From: an uncultured Prevotella sp.
GTDB taxonomy: Bacteria; Bacteroidota; Bacteroidia; Bacteroidales; Bacteroidaceae
Assembly (NCBI GenBank): GCA_937889855.1
Contig: CALBYK010000319.1
Coordinates: 62,001-126,000, forward strand
Direction of reading: 5' to 3'
Length of the DNA stretch: 64,000 bases
Each line of letters opens with the position of its first letter. Positions within the stretch are counted from its first letter, which is position 1. Below the pieces are notes generated by a model. That model was not told the DNA's origin. It did no database searches and was given only the letters and a program-made list of their open reading frames with translations. This document shows, piece by piece, positions 40,385 to 46,999 of the stretch. Position numbers and translations under genes: made by a program.

Positions 40385-41056
40385 ATGAGAAAGACAACAC
40401 AAACAGCGATAATTGTGATAGCGCTTGCTTTGTCTTTTGCCCCAAGGTTGGCTTTTGCACAGACTTTACAACAAGCCCTTGGCACACAATGGGGAGACGA
40501 AACTGTAGATACAAAGTCGTGCGACATTGCCGAGTTGAACTTCGATGAGTTCCAAGAGAGAACAGACGAATATGTAGATAGTCTTTTTGAAGAAGCTACC
40601 AAACTCGCAAATGAAGCCAAAAGGGCAAGAGATGATGAAATACAAAGACAACTTGCAAGAGAGCGTGCCTATGCGCTTGGAGAGCAGATAGCGGAGTCAA
40701 GTGAGTTCGTGGCTTCTCCTGGTAATGGTTGGTGCGCAAAATACGTGTCTTTATGCTATCAAGCGGCGGGTTACGCCTATCCAGGCGGAAATGCTTGCGA
40801 CTTGTACTGGAAGTACTGCACATCGTCTGACGTTCGTGATATGATGCCAGGAATGGTGATTGCCGTCCCAACGCATACGCGAACGTATCTTGGCGGCATA
40901 TATGGCCATTGTGGTATATTAGTCAAGCGCGGTGAGCAGTTCTTCGTGCGGCAAAATGTCGGTGTGATAAATGAGGTTCCAGTGACAGAGTGGATTTCGA
41001 CCTATGGCACGACAGTAGAGCCAAAATGGGGTTTTGCCGCAGACATTTCTTTTTAG
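40385..41056 (+). CDS. secreted CHAP-domain cell-wall hydrolase
   Basis: 223 aa from ATG 40385 (a GGGAGG lies 14 bases up, rather far). Residues 1-25 are a signal peptide (KTTQTAIIVIALALSFAPRL then AFA-Q cut site). A coiled stretch (FEEATKLANEAKRARDDEIQ) follows, then a CHAP amidase domain: GNGWCAKYVSLCYQAAGYAY with catalytic Cys, and GIYGHCGILVKRGEQFFV with catalytic His. It would cut peptidoglycan outside the membrane, as an exported endolysin or virion-independent lysin. It sits beside a second exported protein, forming a possible lysis pair. Confidence 0.75.
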   Translation: MRKTTQTAIIVIALALSFAPRLAFAQTLQQALGTQWGDETVDTKSCDIAELNFDEFQERTDEYVDSLFEEATKLANEAKRARDDEIQRQLARERAYALGEQIAESSEFVASPGNGWCAKYVSLCYQAAGYAYPGGNACDLYWKYCTSSDVRDMMPGMVIAVPTHTRTYLGGIYGHCGILVKRGEQFFVRQNVGVINEVPVTEWISTYGTTVEPKWGFAADISF

Positions 41057-41068
41057 GAGGATGATTAT

Positions 41069-41809
41069 ATTAGTACTAAAAAAGGTTGTTGTTCCGTAAT
41101 CGTATTGGCAATCGTGTTCCTTGTGATTGTATTGAGCATTCAAGTAACGTTTGCGTCGACAAAAGCAAACGGACTTGCTCTTAACCCTACTAGCCGCATG
41201 AAGGCGTTTAACATGACGCTTGATGGCAGGGAGTTTATGCAAGAAGGCTACGCGAGCTACGACGATTGGAAAGAGCAGCTTGACGCAGCTCTTGACAACG
41301 CGCGCTCAATCAAAAGCGAAATTGATAACATTAGCTCGTTTGTATCTGATGAGGACGCGAGCGTTCTTGACGCAACAGACATTGACTCTATTGGAAAGAT
41401 TGAGGATGCAAACAACGCTGTTGGCACGCTAACGCAGATTAGAGACCGCGCAAACGAGGAAAAGACAAAGGCGGAAGAAGCGGCAAAGAGCGCAACATCA
41501 AATTCCGTCTCTACTTCTTCTAGTGGCGTCTATTATTCTGGCGATGGTTCTGGACTTACGCGCCAGAGTGGCGTAAACTACTATGGCGGCAGACGTGAGA
41601 CCTACTATTCTTCAAATGTCCTCTATCATTATCGTACTAACGAGTGGACTGTTGATAGCGAGGGGTTCTACCGTACAAGTGATGGATGCTATGTAGTCGC
41701 GTCAAGCGATTTGCCGCAAGGTTCCACGTTCCAAGGCTCGAAGGGCACGTGCAAGGTTCTCGATAGTGGTTGCGCGGCTGGTACAACGGATTACTATACC
41801 TCTTGGTGA
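41069..41809 (+). CDS. exported protein with C-terminal wall-associated-like domain, ATT start
   Basis: The only start that keeps the signal sequence is ATT 41069, 8 bases after AGGAGG: STKKGCCSVIVLAIVFLVIV then LSIQVTFA. 246 aa. Middle: coiled coil (ARSIKSEIDNISSFVSDEDA). C-terminus: YRTSDGCYVVASSDLPQGST then CKVLDSGCAAGTTDYYTSW, a double-psi-barrel-like pattern seen in 3D/RlpA-like wall proteins. It is probably secreted with the CHAP enzyme to attack or remodel the wall. ATT initiation is rare but the ribosome site is perfect. Confidence 0.65.
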   Translation: MSTKKGCCSVIVLAIVFLVIVLSIQVTFASTKANGLALNPTSRMKAFNMTLDGREFMQEGYASYDDWKEQLDAALDNARSIKSEIDNISSFVSDEDASVLDATDIDSIGKIEDANNAVGTLTQIRDRANEEKTKAEEAAKSATSNSVSTSSSGVYYSGDGSGLTRQSGVNYYGGRRETYYSSNVLYHYRTNEWTVDSEGFYRTSDGCYVVASSDLPQGSTFQGSKGTCKVLDSGCAAGTTDYYTSW

Positions 41810-41865
41810 TAATTTTTCTAAAACTGGGTATAATGACAGATGTACAATATGTCCAAGTTTGGTGG

Positions 41866-41895
41866 TTGACTTTGCCCGTTAGCATATGGTATGCT
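41866..41895 (+). promoter_or_regulatory. promoter
   Basis: TTGACT, 18-base spacer, TATGCT, then GACCCAAGAGAAAGAAGG before the 41934 gene. Confidence 0.7.
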
Positions 41896-41933
41896 TGTTA
41901 AGCAAGTTGACCCAAGAGAAAGAAGGATTCAGT

Positions 41934-42395
41934 ATGGCTTATGGTATGAAGACTACAGTTACCTGCGTTGTGAACGATGGTAGGTACGACCTCGGTTTTA
42001 CGTACAACGATTCAGACGGCAATGCGATTGACAAGCAGCTTAATGGCAATGTCGATAACATCGCTTCTGATATTACGTCTGCGGCGTTCGACACTTACTT
42101 TGACCTCAAGAAGAGCACTAACGTAGAGAAGAAGCCAGAGAAGGTCGCTGAGACTTCTACGCCAAAGGTTAAGTCCTATGATGATAAGTTCGCGGAGCTT
42201 GAGGACGAGAATCGCCGTCTCAACAAGCAGATTGACGACATTCTTGCAGGTCGCAGCGCTCAAAAGGAGACGCCGCGAGAGAGCAAGCCGCATAGCATCG
42301 AAGACTATCGCCGCAACGGCGCTGTTGGCGAGCGTGTGGCCGACGAGCTTCTGTCTGATGAGATTCGCCGCCTTATGCGAATTCTTGGCATGTAA
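41934..42395 (+). CDS. hypothetical early protein with coiled coil (153 aa)
   Basis: Start ATG 41934 (GAAAGAAGGATTCAGT). N-terminal small beta domain (MKTTVTCVVNDGRYDLGFTY), linker rich in K/E/P, coiled coil FAELEDENRRLNKQIDDILA, and a helical end VGERVADELLSDEIRRLMRI. Probably oligomeric. Function unknown. Confidence 0.65.
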   Translation: MAYGMKTTVTCVVNDGRYDLGFTYNDSDGNAIDKQLNGNVDNIASDITSAAFDTYFDLKKSTNVEKKPEKVAETSTPKVKSYDDKFAELEDENRRLNKQIDDILAGRSAQKETPRESKPHSIEDYRRNGAVGERVADELLSDEIRRLMRILGM

Positions 42396-42399
42396 TCGT

Positions 42400-42429
42400 T
42401 TGACTCTTGGATTGCGTGCATAGTATAAT
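42400..42429 (+). promoter_or_regulatory. promoter TTGACTCTTGG type
   Basis: TTGACT, 18-base spacer starting CTTGG, TATAAT; CCAAGAGAGAGG lies 16 bases further on. Confidence 0.8.
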
Positions 42430-42461
42430 GTACTTGTAACCAAGAGAGAGGAAGAGTTTAG

Positions 42462-42848
42462 ATGATTGCAGTCGCCATGCAGAACAACACGCCGCGCCCC
42501 GTTGATAGTCTTCATGACCTTCTTGAGCTTATTCAGCGCGACTATCAGATTAGCGCTGATGATTTCGCAGCCATTATGGAGGACTTCACTGCGCACTACG
42601 AGGAATATCCCGAGCTTCGATACATGTATGACTATATCGAGCAGGACGTTTCTCGTGACCGCAAGAACAATCAGGACGGCATCTATGGCGATGATTACTA
42701 TGTCGCTTGTGAGCAGCTTGAGAACGCAAAGAACGAGCTTAAGGAGGTTTCTGGGCGTCTTCGTTCCAACACGCGTAAGGGCAACACTAAGGCAGACATT
42801 GCGAACGACATTGACATTATCGTATCTAACATGAACGGAATTCTCTAA
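42462..42848 (+). CDS. hypothetical early protein (128 aa)
   Basis: ATG 42462 with AGAGAGGAAGAGTTTAG. Acidic helical: VDSLHDLLELIQRDYQISAD, DFAAIMEDFTAHYEEYPELR, then VACEQLENAKNELKEVSGRL. Begins with hydrophobic MIAVAMQNN. No family recognised. Stands directly before the RNA region. Confidence 0.65.
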   Translation: MIAVAMQNNTPRPVDSLHDLLELIQRDYQISADDFAAIMEDFTAHYEEYPELRYMYDYIEQDVSRDRKNNQDGIYGDDYYVACEQLENAKNELKEVSGRLRSNTRKGNTKADIANDIDIIVSNMNGIL

Positions 42849-42857
42849 GATTTGCGT

Positions 42858-42957
42858 TTGACTCTTGGGACGGCGGCATGATATAATGTAGTCGTTCGAT
42901 GGGGAGGGGAGGTTGAGTTTGGCTTTCCCTTTCATTTTCCTCTCCTCCCCTCGCTGC
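42858..42957 (+). ncRNA. short hairpin transcript
   Basis: Promoter TTGACT (42858), 18-base spacer, TATAAT (42882), then GGGGAGGGGAGG paired with CCTCTCCTCCCC around a 25-base loop, ending just before the promoter of the larger RNA. No ORF. It may be an attenuated leader. Confidence 0.45.
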
Positions 42958-42962
42958 TTCAC

Positions 42963-43345
42963 TTGACAACAAAATATTGATTGTGATATAATGGTTTCAG
43001 AAAGCGAGTGTAGCTTTCGAATCTTAGGGCAAGTCACATTGTCTTAAGATTTGGAACTAGCTATTCCAAACGCTGGCATTGTTTTCCTAGGCTGAAACTC
43101 CAGACGAAAACAAAAAGTAAAAGTCTAGGCAGTAATTGTTCCGCTGTGAGGTGGCAACCGTAGGCACAGATGCGATGACAGGCTGTGCAAGTGGAAGAAA
43201 CACGAGACGGACGCTGGTCAACAAGTCCAATACGTGAAAAGGTTCCTTCTTTGGTAGCGCTGCCAAGAAGGTCGTGCCAACGCAAGACGTGGATGAGGGT
43301 CACGCCCTAGGTAGCATAGGTACCGAAAGGAAAGCGGTCAACACT
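42963..43345 (+). ncRNA. candidate structured RNA 1 with own promoter
   Basis: TTGACA (42963), 18-base spacer, perfect TATAAT (42987); the transcript would begin near 42999. About 345 nt with no ORF but many local helices: GAAAGC/GCTTTC (43000), AATCTTAG/CTTAAGATT (43021), GGAA/TTCC (43055), GCACAG/CTGTGC (43157), CCTTCTTTGG/CCAAGAAGG (43242), GGG/CCC (43300), ACCG/CGGT (43322). It directly precedes the tRNA genes. No match to RNase P, tmRNA or SRP RNA consensus motifs that I know. Confidence 0.55.
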
Positions 43346-43348
43346 CAA

Positions 43349-43377
43349 TTGACTCTTCTATGCTCCCATGGTAGAAT
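43349..43377 (+). promoter_or_regulatory. promoter of the first tRNA cluster
   Basis: TTGACT, 17-base spacer, TAGAAT. The leader 43384-43486 contains two hairpins, GGTTCTCT/AGAGAACC and a 20-bp foldback (CTATCCCAAGTTG with CAACTTGGGATAG). Confidence 0.7.
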
Positions 43378-43486
43378 GGCATTCGCAAAGGTTCGGTTCT
43401 CTACCTGCGCTTGAGAAACGCGAAAGAGAACCTATCCCAAGTTGCGTGTAGGCAAATTCCGACTTACACCCAACTTGGGATAGACC

Positions 43487-43559
43487 TAAAAATAAGCTCA
43501 ATTGGCAGAGTAGCAGACTTTTAATCTGACAAATCTGGGTTCGAGTCCCAGGCAAGCAA
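43487..43559 (+). tRNA. tRNA-Lys(UUU)-like, 5' acceptor strand missing
   Basis: D-arm GCTC...GAGT, anticodon loop CTTTTAA (UUU), and a perfect T-arm CTGGG-TTCGAGT-CCCAG are present. The 3' acceptor strand GCAAGCA has no TGCTTGC partner in front of the D-arm, where CTAAAAATAA is found. It may be defective or depend on another structure. Confidence 0.45.
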
Positions 43560-43563
43560 CCGC

Positions 43564-43639
43564 GCGCCTTTAACTCAGTTGGTAGAGTAGCTGACTCTTA
43601 ATCAGAAAGTCCAGGGTTCGACCCCCTGAAGGCGCACCA
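43564..43639 (+). tRNA. tRNA-Lys(CUU)
   Basis: Acceptor GCGCCTT/AAGGCGC, anticodon loop CTCTTAA (CUU, reads AAG), T-arm CAGGG/CCCTG, encoded ACCA end. Complete 76-nt cloverleaf. Confidence 0.9.
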
Positions 43640-43672
43640 CCTATTACCAACCTTAATTGGTTGTCATATAAA

Positions 43673-43748
43673 GCCGCAATAGCTCAGTTGGTAGAGCAGC
43701 TGTCTTGTAAACAGCAGGTCATCGGTTCAAGTCCGATTCGCGGCTCCA
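43673..43748 (+). tRNA. tRNA-Thr(UGU)
   Basis: Acceptor GCCGCAA/TCGCGGC (one A-C mismatch), anticodon loop CTTGTAA (UGU, reads ACA), T-arm ATCGG/CCGAT, ends TCCA. Confidence 0.9.
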
Positions 43749-43749
43749 T

Positions 43750-43825
43750 TGCGCGGGGGAGAAACGGTTTCCTTGCTGGTTTCATAGGCCAGAGACACTA
43801 AGTTCGACTCTTAGACGCGCGACCA
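43750..43825 (+). tRNA. tRNA-Met(CAU), unusual D-arm
   Basis: Acceptor TGCGCGG/ACGCGCG (one mismatch), anticodon loop TTCATAG (CAU), T-arm CTAAG/CTTAG, ends ACCA. The D-arm is a short GAAA/TTTC hairpin with no GG in the loop. It could be a CAU-anticodon Ile tRNA instead. Confidence 0.7.
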
Positions 43826-43826
43826 T

Positions 43827-43902
43827 TTCTCCGTAGTTTCAAATGGCAAAACCTCGGATTCTGGTTCCGATATTCTAGGTTCGAACCCTAGCGGAGAAGC
43901 CA
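43827..43902 (+). tRNA. tRNA-Gln(CUG)
   Basis: Acceptor TTCTCCG/CGGAGAA, anticodon loop TTCTGGT (CUG, reads CAG), T-arm CTAGG/CCTAG, ends GCCA. Starts 1 base after the previous tRNA, so they share a precursor. Confidence 0.9.
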
Positions 43903-43912
43903 CAACTTACAG

Positions 43913-43941
43913 TTGACTTTTGTTAACTTATTAGATATACT
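43913..43941 (+). promoter_or_regulatory. promoter
   Basis: TTGACT, 17-base spacer, TATACT, before the 43980 gene. Confidence 0.7.
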
Positions 43942-43979
43942 GCTTTTGTAAGGTAAGAGAGAGCCTTTGGAGGTCTTAA

Positions 43980-44546
43980 GTGAAGTATTGTACATTTATC
44001 GCAAAAGCCGACAATGGTTCCAGTAAAACGTATTATGTCGAAGCAGACAATCTGGTTTCCATCGAGGAAATGCGAGATTACGTTGGGCAGATTGCGGCAA
44101 CTGACTTTGTGATTTCTGACGATGAAGTAGAGGACATAGACGTTCTAGACCCAACAGAGATGGACGAAGATGGTATGCTTGCGGTCGTGGCTGATGTTAA
44201 GATGCGGCCAAAGCTTATTCTAGCGTCTCTAAACAATATCTCAAACGTTGTTCTTGGTATCTATAGCCGCAACAATGACTTTGACATTGGTAGCATAGAA
44301 TGCTTCTTGATTTCTGCCATTGCAGGGCAAGATGCTGACGTAACGGCCATTGAGAAGAGCGGTGGGGAAGAGAACACCCCAGTTGAGGTTGCAATTAATC
44401 GCGGCCAGATTGACTGCATTTCTCAACTCAAGCGCTATTGGCAAATCTCTGGGACGAAAATCGCAACGGGACTTCTTATTGTTCAGGCTATCACGGAAGA
44501 AGAGTACGACATGGAACTTTCAGAACGTGAAGTTGTGACAGTGTGA
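43980..44546 (+). CDS. hypothetical early protein (188 aa)
   Basis: GTG 43980 with TTTGGAGGTCTTAA. Begins MKYCTFIAKADNGSSKTYYV, a small beta domain; later a helical domain with GIYSRNNDFDIGSIECFLIS and QLKRYWQISGTKIATGLLIV. No enzyme motif. Embedded in the tRNA/ncRNA cluster with its own promoter. Confidence 0.65.
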   Translation: MKYCTFIAKADNGSSKTYYVEADNLVSIEEMRDYVGQIAATDFVISDDEVEDIDVLDPTEMDEDGMLAVVADVKMRPKLILASLNNISNVVLGIYSRNNDFDIGSIECFLISAIAGQDADVTAIEKSGGEENTPVEVAINRGQIDCISQLKRYWQISGTKIATGLLIVQAITEEEYDMELSEREVVTV

Positions 44547-44549
44547 TGT

Positions 44550-44579
44550 TTGACTCTTCGACTCTTGGCGTTGTATAAT
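44550..44579 (+). promoter_or_regulatory. promoter TTGACTCTT type
   Basis: TTGACT, 18-base spacer containing CTCTTGG, TATAAT, before 44617. Confidence 0.8.
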
Positions 44580-44616
44580 ATACTCGTAAAGAGGAAGCGC
44601 AAAGGAAGGAAACGAA

Positions 44617-45153
44617 ATGGGCTGCGACATCCACTGCTACGTTGCAAAGCGTGTTAAGGACAATAATGGTTACCACTACGAGGCGGCACCGATTTACCGC
44701 AAGCAGCGTAAGAATTGGCTTGACGACGACAGCGAGATGGTGTACAATCTTTGTGATATCGATGTGGGGCGTGATTATCAGCTCTTTGGTGTTCTTGCAG
44801 GCGTGAGGTATCTTGGGCTTGAGCAGATTGCGGATGCGCGTGGATTTGACGAGTTCTGCCCAGAAGAGATTCGAGCGCAGTACGAGGAGTTCTCAGTGGA
44901 TTACCACGATGTGTCGTTCTATAATATGAACGAGATTAAAGAGGCGATTAAGGATAAGAAGCGCTATCCGAAGTGGAACACCTATGACACGGAAGACGAG
45001 GACGGAAACCTTGTCGAGGTAAAGGACAAGAATGATCCCGGCCCCCATCAGTCTCTTAAGTGGTTCTACAAGCATGTTATGGAGTTTGCGAATCAGGCGT
45101 GGTATTACGTTGAGCCTGAAGACGTTCGAGTCTACTTTTGGTTTGACAACTAA
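44617..45153 (+). CDS. conserved phage protein, MGCDIH family
   Basis: 178 aa from ATG 44617 (GCAAAGGAAGGAAACGAA). Begins MGCDIHCYVAKRVKDNNGYH, a start conserved in many phage proteins of unknown role, and continues with KNWLDDDSEMVYNLCDIDVG, FGVLAGVRYLGLEQIADARG and a C-terminal aromatic stretch FANQAWYYVEPEDVRVYFWF. The invariant early Cys-Asp-His suggests a metal site. No function assigned. Confidence 0.7.
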   Translation: MGCDIHCYVAKRVKDNNGYHYEAAPIYRKQRKNWLDDDSEMVYNLCDIDVGRDYQLFGVLAGVRYLGLEQIADARGFDEFCPEEIRAQYEEFSVDYHDVSFYNMNEIKEAIKDKKRYPKWNTYDTEDEDGNLVEVKDKNDPGPHQSLKWFYKHVMEFANQAWYYVEPEDVRVYFWFDN

Positions 45154-45170
45154 AGTAGAAAATTCTCTAC

Positions 45171-45557
45171 TTGACAATTTGGTTCGTCTCGTTGTATAAT
45201 GTACGAGACGTTGGGAGATGAAGAATCTCCAAAGTAGTGCGTTTGCTGGTATCGCCTCGAATAACCAGCCGTGCGCGTGAGATGCAAATTGTAAAATGTT
45301 TGTTTCTCACGGGCACGAACAGACCTTGAGTCTGCTACGGTCTATTCCCAACAGCCGAAACTATACTAGTTAATCGTCTTCGTGAGGGACGCCCACTTGT
45401 ACGTTACAAGGCGCTAAACTGTTACACGTATCCGTTTTGACAACCACGAGACGGTTATGTCCGTGATGAAGCTATGCCGTAATAAGCTTCCGGTTTCAAG
45501 TCAAGAGGATTAGCTACCTTTAATGGCTGAAGTTCAGGAGTTATGAACTTTTTTTTT
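45171..45557 (+). ncRNA. candidate structured RNA 2, with promoter, closing stem and terminator
   Basis: TTGACA (45171), 18-base spacer, TATAAT (45195); the -10 box is centred in a dyad CGTCTCGT/ACGAGACG (45186-45211). The transcript from about 45207 has a long-range stem GTTGGGA/TCCCAAC enclosing three hairpins (GGAGA/TCTCC, CTGGT/ACCAG, CGTGC+GTGAGA/TCTCAC+GCACG). Further hairpins follow (CTTGT/ACAAG in CGCC/GGCG; AACC/GGTT), and then the intrinsic terminator AAGTTCA/TGAACTT plus nine Ts. About 350 nt, no ORF. It lies just before a tRNA-like element. Confidence 0.65.
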
Positions 45558-45577
45558 GCGCTTTTGTAATTTTATAG

Positions 45578-45670
45578 TGCGGAATTAGTTTAATTGGTAA
45601 AACAGCACTCTTATAAAGTGTATTATCGCCAGATTAGCGAAAATTTTTGGTTCGAGTCCAAAATTCCGCA
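45578..45670 (+). tRNA. tRNA-like, anticodon UAU (Ile AUA), long variable arm, extended stem
   Basis: Acceptor TGCGGAA/TTCCGCA, anticodon loop CTTATAA in a good 5-bp stem, T-arm TTTGG/CCAAA. The variable region is about 24 nt with a TCGC/GCGA stem, unlike class I Ile tRNAs. The acceptor helix continues outward without a mismatch to about 20 bp (ATTTTATAG in front, CTATAAAAT behind). No CCA. It may be a real odd tRNA or a tRNA-like structure. Confidence 0.6.
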
Positions 45671-45813
45671 CTATAAAATTATAGTTTCTTAGCTTCTGTT
45701 AATATACATCTATCAAAGAAAAAGAGTAAAAGTGAATAAGTGTCTGATAACACTATAAGAAAATGGTGTATTAATTACGATCTTCCGTCAAAAGCTTCTT
45801 TTTACGCTGCAAA

Positions 45814-45857
45814 GCACAAAGAAAATGCTTGACTTTTCTTTGTGCGGCTGGTATGAT
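45814..45857 (+). promoter_or_regulatory. promoter inside a 12-bp inverted repeat
   Basis: TTGACT (45829), 17-base spacer, TATGAT (45852). The -35 box lies in the centre of GCACAAAGAAAA...TTTTCTTTGTGC, a likely operator or a terminator of the upstream transcript. Confidence 0.6.
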
Positions 45858-45865
45858 AGTATCAG

Positions 45866-46036
45866 CAAGTGAAGGAAACCTTGAAAAGAGAATAAAAGGA
45901 GGTAACCTGTTCCGGCTATCTGCTCTATCTGTATCTCCCGCATTTCATCTTGCATGTAGAAATACAACGTTTGTTCAACACCGTTTTGGCAGGACGAAAG
46001 TTCGCCTTCTTTTATTCTCTTTTCGGGGTTTCCTGG
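45866..46036 (+). ncRNA. candidate structured RNA 3: long stem enclosing about 100 nt
   Basis: Arms 45874-45902 and 46005-46033 pair over 29 bp, including GAAAAGAGAATAAAAG with CTTTTATTCTCTTTTC-type complement, with a few wobbles. The 102-nt interior has an AGGAGGT element near the top of the 5' arm, ATTTC/GAAAT and CGAA/TTCG hairpins and CCTG/CAGG. It is followed 8 bases later by tRNA-Ser, so it is part of the same precursor. Confidence 0.55.
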
Positions 46037-46043
46037 TTCTTTT

Positions 46044-46130
46044 GGAGACATGGCGTAATGGTATCGCAACGCCCTGCTAAGGCGTCCTAGGCTATGCCTA
46101 GTCCGAGTTCGATTCTCGGTGTCTCCGCCA
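46044..46130 (+). tRNA. tRNA-Ser(GCU)
   Basis: Acceptor GGAGACA/TGTCTCC, anticodon loop CTGCTAA (GCU), variable arm CCTAGGC/GCCTAG, T-arm GCCA end encoded. Class II, 87 nt. Confidence 0.9.
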
Positions 46131-46193
46131 CTAACTATCGTGCGTGACAACGCACGTTGATATGCAAGTTAGGCTCTAAGGAGTCTTTCTTGC

Positions 46194-46280
46194 GGAGTGT
46201 TGGCCGAGTCTGGTTTAAGGCACTTGTCTAGAAAACAAGCGAGCCGCAAGGTTCCGAAAGTTCGAATCTTTCACACTCCG
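46194..46280 (+). tRNA. tRNA-Ser(AGA), extended acceptor helix
   Basis: Acceptor GGAGTGT/ACACTCC, D-stem GCC/GGC, anticodon loop CTAGAAA in CTTGT/ACAAG (AGA, reads UCU), variable arm, T-arm GAAAG/CTTTC, no CCA. The acceptor helix extends outward to about 19 bp with a single mismatch. An A at position 34 is unusual in bacterial Ser tRNAs. Confidence 0.75.
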
Positions 46281-46393
46281 CAAGCAAGACTTCTGGCGAA
46301 GAATAAGCCCAGTGAGCAGACTTCTCTCGAGAATGGCGCAATTCCGCTGATAGTCTGCAAATTGCATTCTTTAAAAAATAGAATAGGTCAAGT

Positions 46394-46484
46394 CGGCGTG
46401 CATCCCGATTGGTCTAGAGGACGGGGCCTCAAAAGCCTTTGACGGTAATCATTCCGTATGGGGGTTCGAATCCCCCCACGCCGA
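46394..46484 (+). tRNA. tRNA-Leu(CAA), extended acceptor helix
   Basis: Acceptor CGGCGTG/CACGCCG, D-stem TCC/GGA, anticodon loop CTCAAAA (CAA, reads UUG), long variable arm, T-arm GGGGG/CCCCC. Flanks extend the helix perfectly to about 21 bp (GAATAGGTCAAGT in front). A T-run follows, so the outer stem can also act as a terminator. Position 8 is C, not U. Confidence 0.75.
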
Positions 46485-46554
46485 CTTGACCTATTCTTTT
46501 TATTAATAAACTAAATAGACTGGTTAGAAAGCAGCTAGATATGCTAGATTCCGT

Positions 46555-46584
46555 TTGACTCTTGAAGCAAGTCTATGATACAAT
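46555..46584 (+). promoter_or_regulatory. promoter TTGACTCTTG type
   Basis: TTGACT, 18-base spacer starting CTTGAAG, TACAAT, before 46623. Confidence 0.7.
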
Positions 46585-46622
46585 ATGCTTGTAAGCAAGG
46601 CGGGCAAAAGTAGGGAGCTAAA

Positions 46623-46976
46623 ATGTCCGACGAGAACTTCAAGAAGAACTTCCAGAACCACGTCAATGAGATTGCTGACTATCTTGAGGAGATTAAAGAG
46701 AACAATTTCTTCGAGGACGAGAACGAGGAGCAGTCTTATTTTGACGATACTTATAACGTCGATTTTATCTGGCGTCTTGGTTGTGGCCTTATGGGTGTCC
46801 GTATCATGGTAGCATGTGGCGGCCCGAACATCTGGGTTGACACTTACAATCGTGAGGTTCACGGTTATTGGGGATGTGATGAGGTGACAGCTCCGCTCTC
46901 TATTGATTGCTGTGATTTGATTGATGCTCTTTACGAGGATGGCGTACAAGATATGATTTATAACGATCGAAATTAA
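46623..46976 (+). CDS. small acidic protein, paralogue of 21919 (117 aa)
   Basis: ATG 46623 with AAGTAGGGAGCTAAA. Acidic helix (FQNHVNEIADYLEEIKENNF), then the conserved MVACGGPNIWVDTYNREVHG and YWGCDEVTAP core shared with the 21919 protein, then a helix DCCDLIDALYEDGVQDM. A widespread mobile-element protein type with no known role. The presence of two copies, one in each codon-use zone, suggests separate acquisition. Confidence 0.7.
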   Translation: MSDENFKKNFQNHVNEIADYLEEIKENNFFEDENEEQSYFDDTYNVDFIWRLGCGLMGVRIMVACGGPNIWVDTYNREVHGYWGCDEVTAPLSIDCCDLIDALYEDGVQDMIYNDRN

Positions 46977-46999
46977 TTCCAAGAGAAAAAGGAGATTAT

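Noticed and set aside
42963..43345. RNase P RNA or tmRNA
   Set aside because: The diagnostic GAGGAAAGTCC and ACAGAA blocks of RNase P are missing, and no tag-peptide frame or tRNA-Ala-like ends of tmRNA were found.
45788..46150. 120-codon minus-strand frame
   Set aside because: It is antisense to tRNA-Ser and the long-stem RNA and reads typical tRNA-shadow sequence (GGDTENRTRTR).
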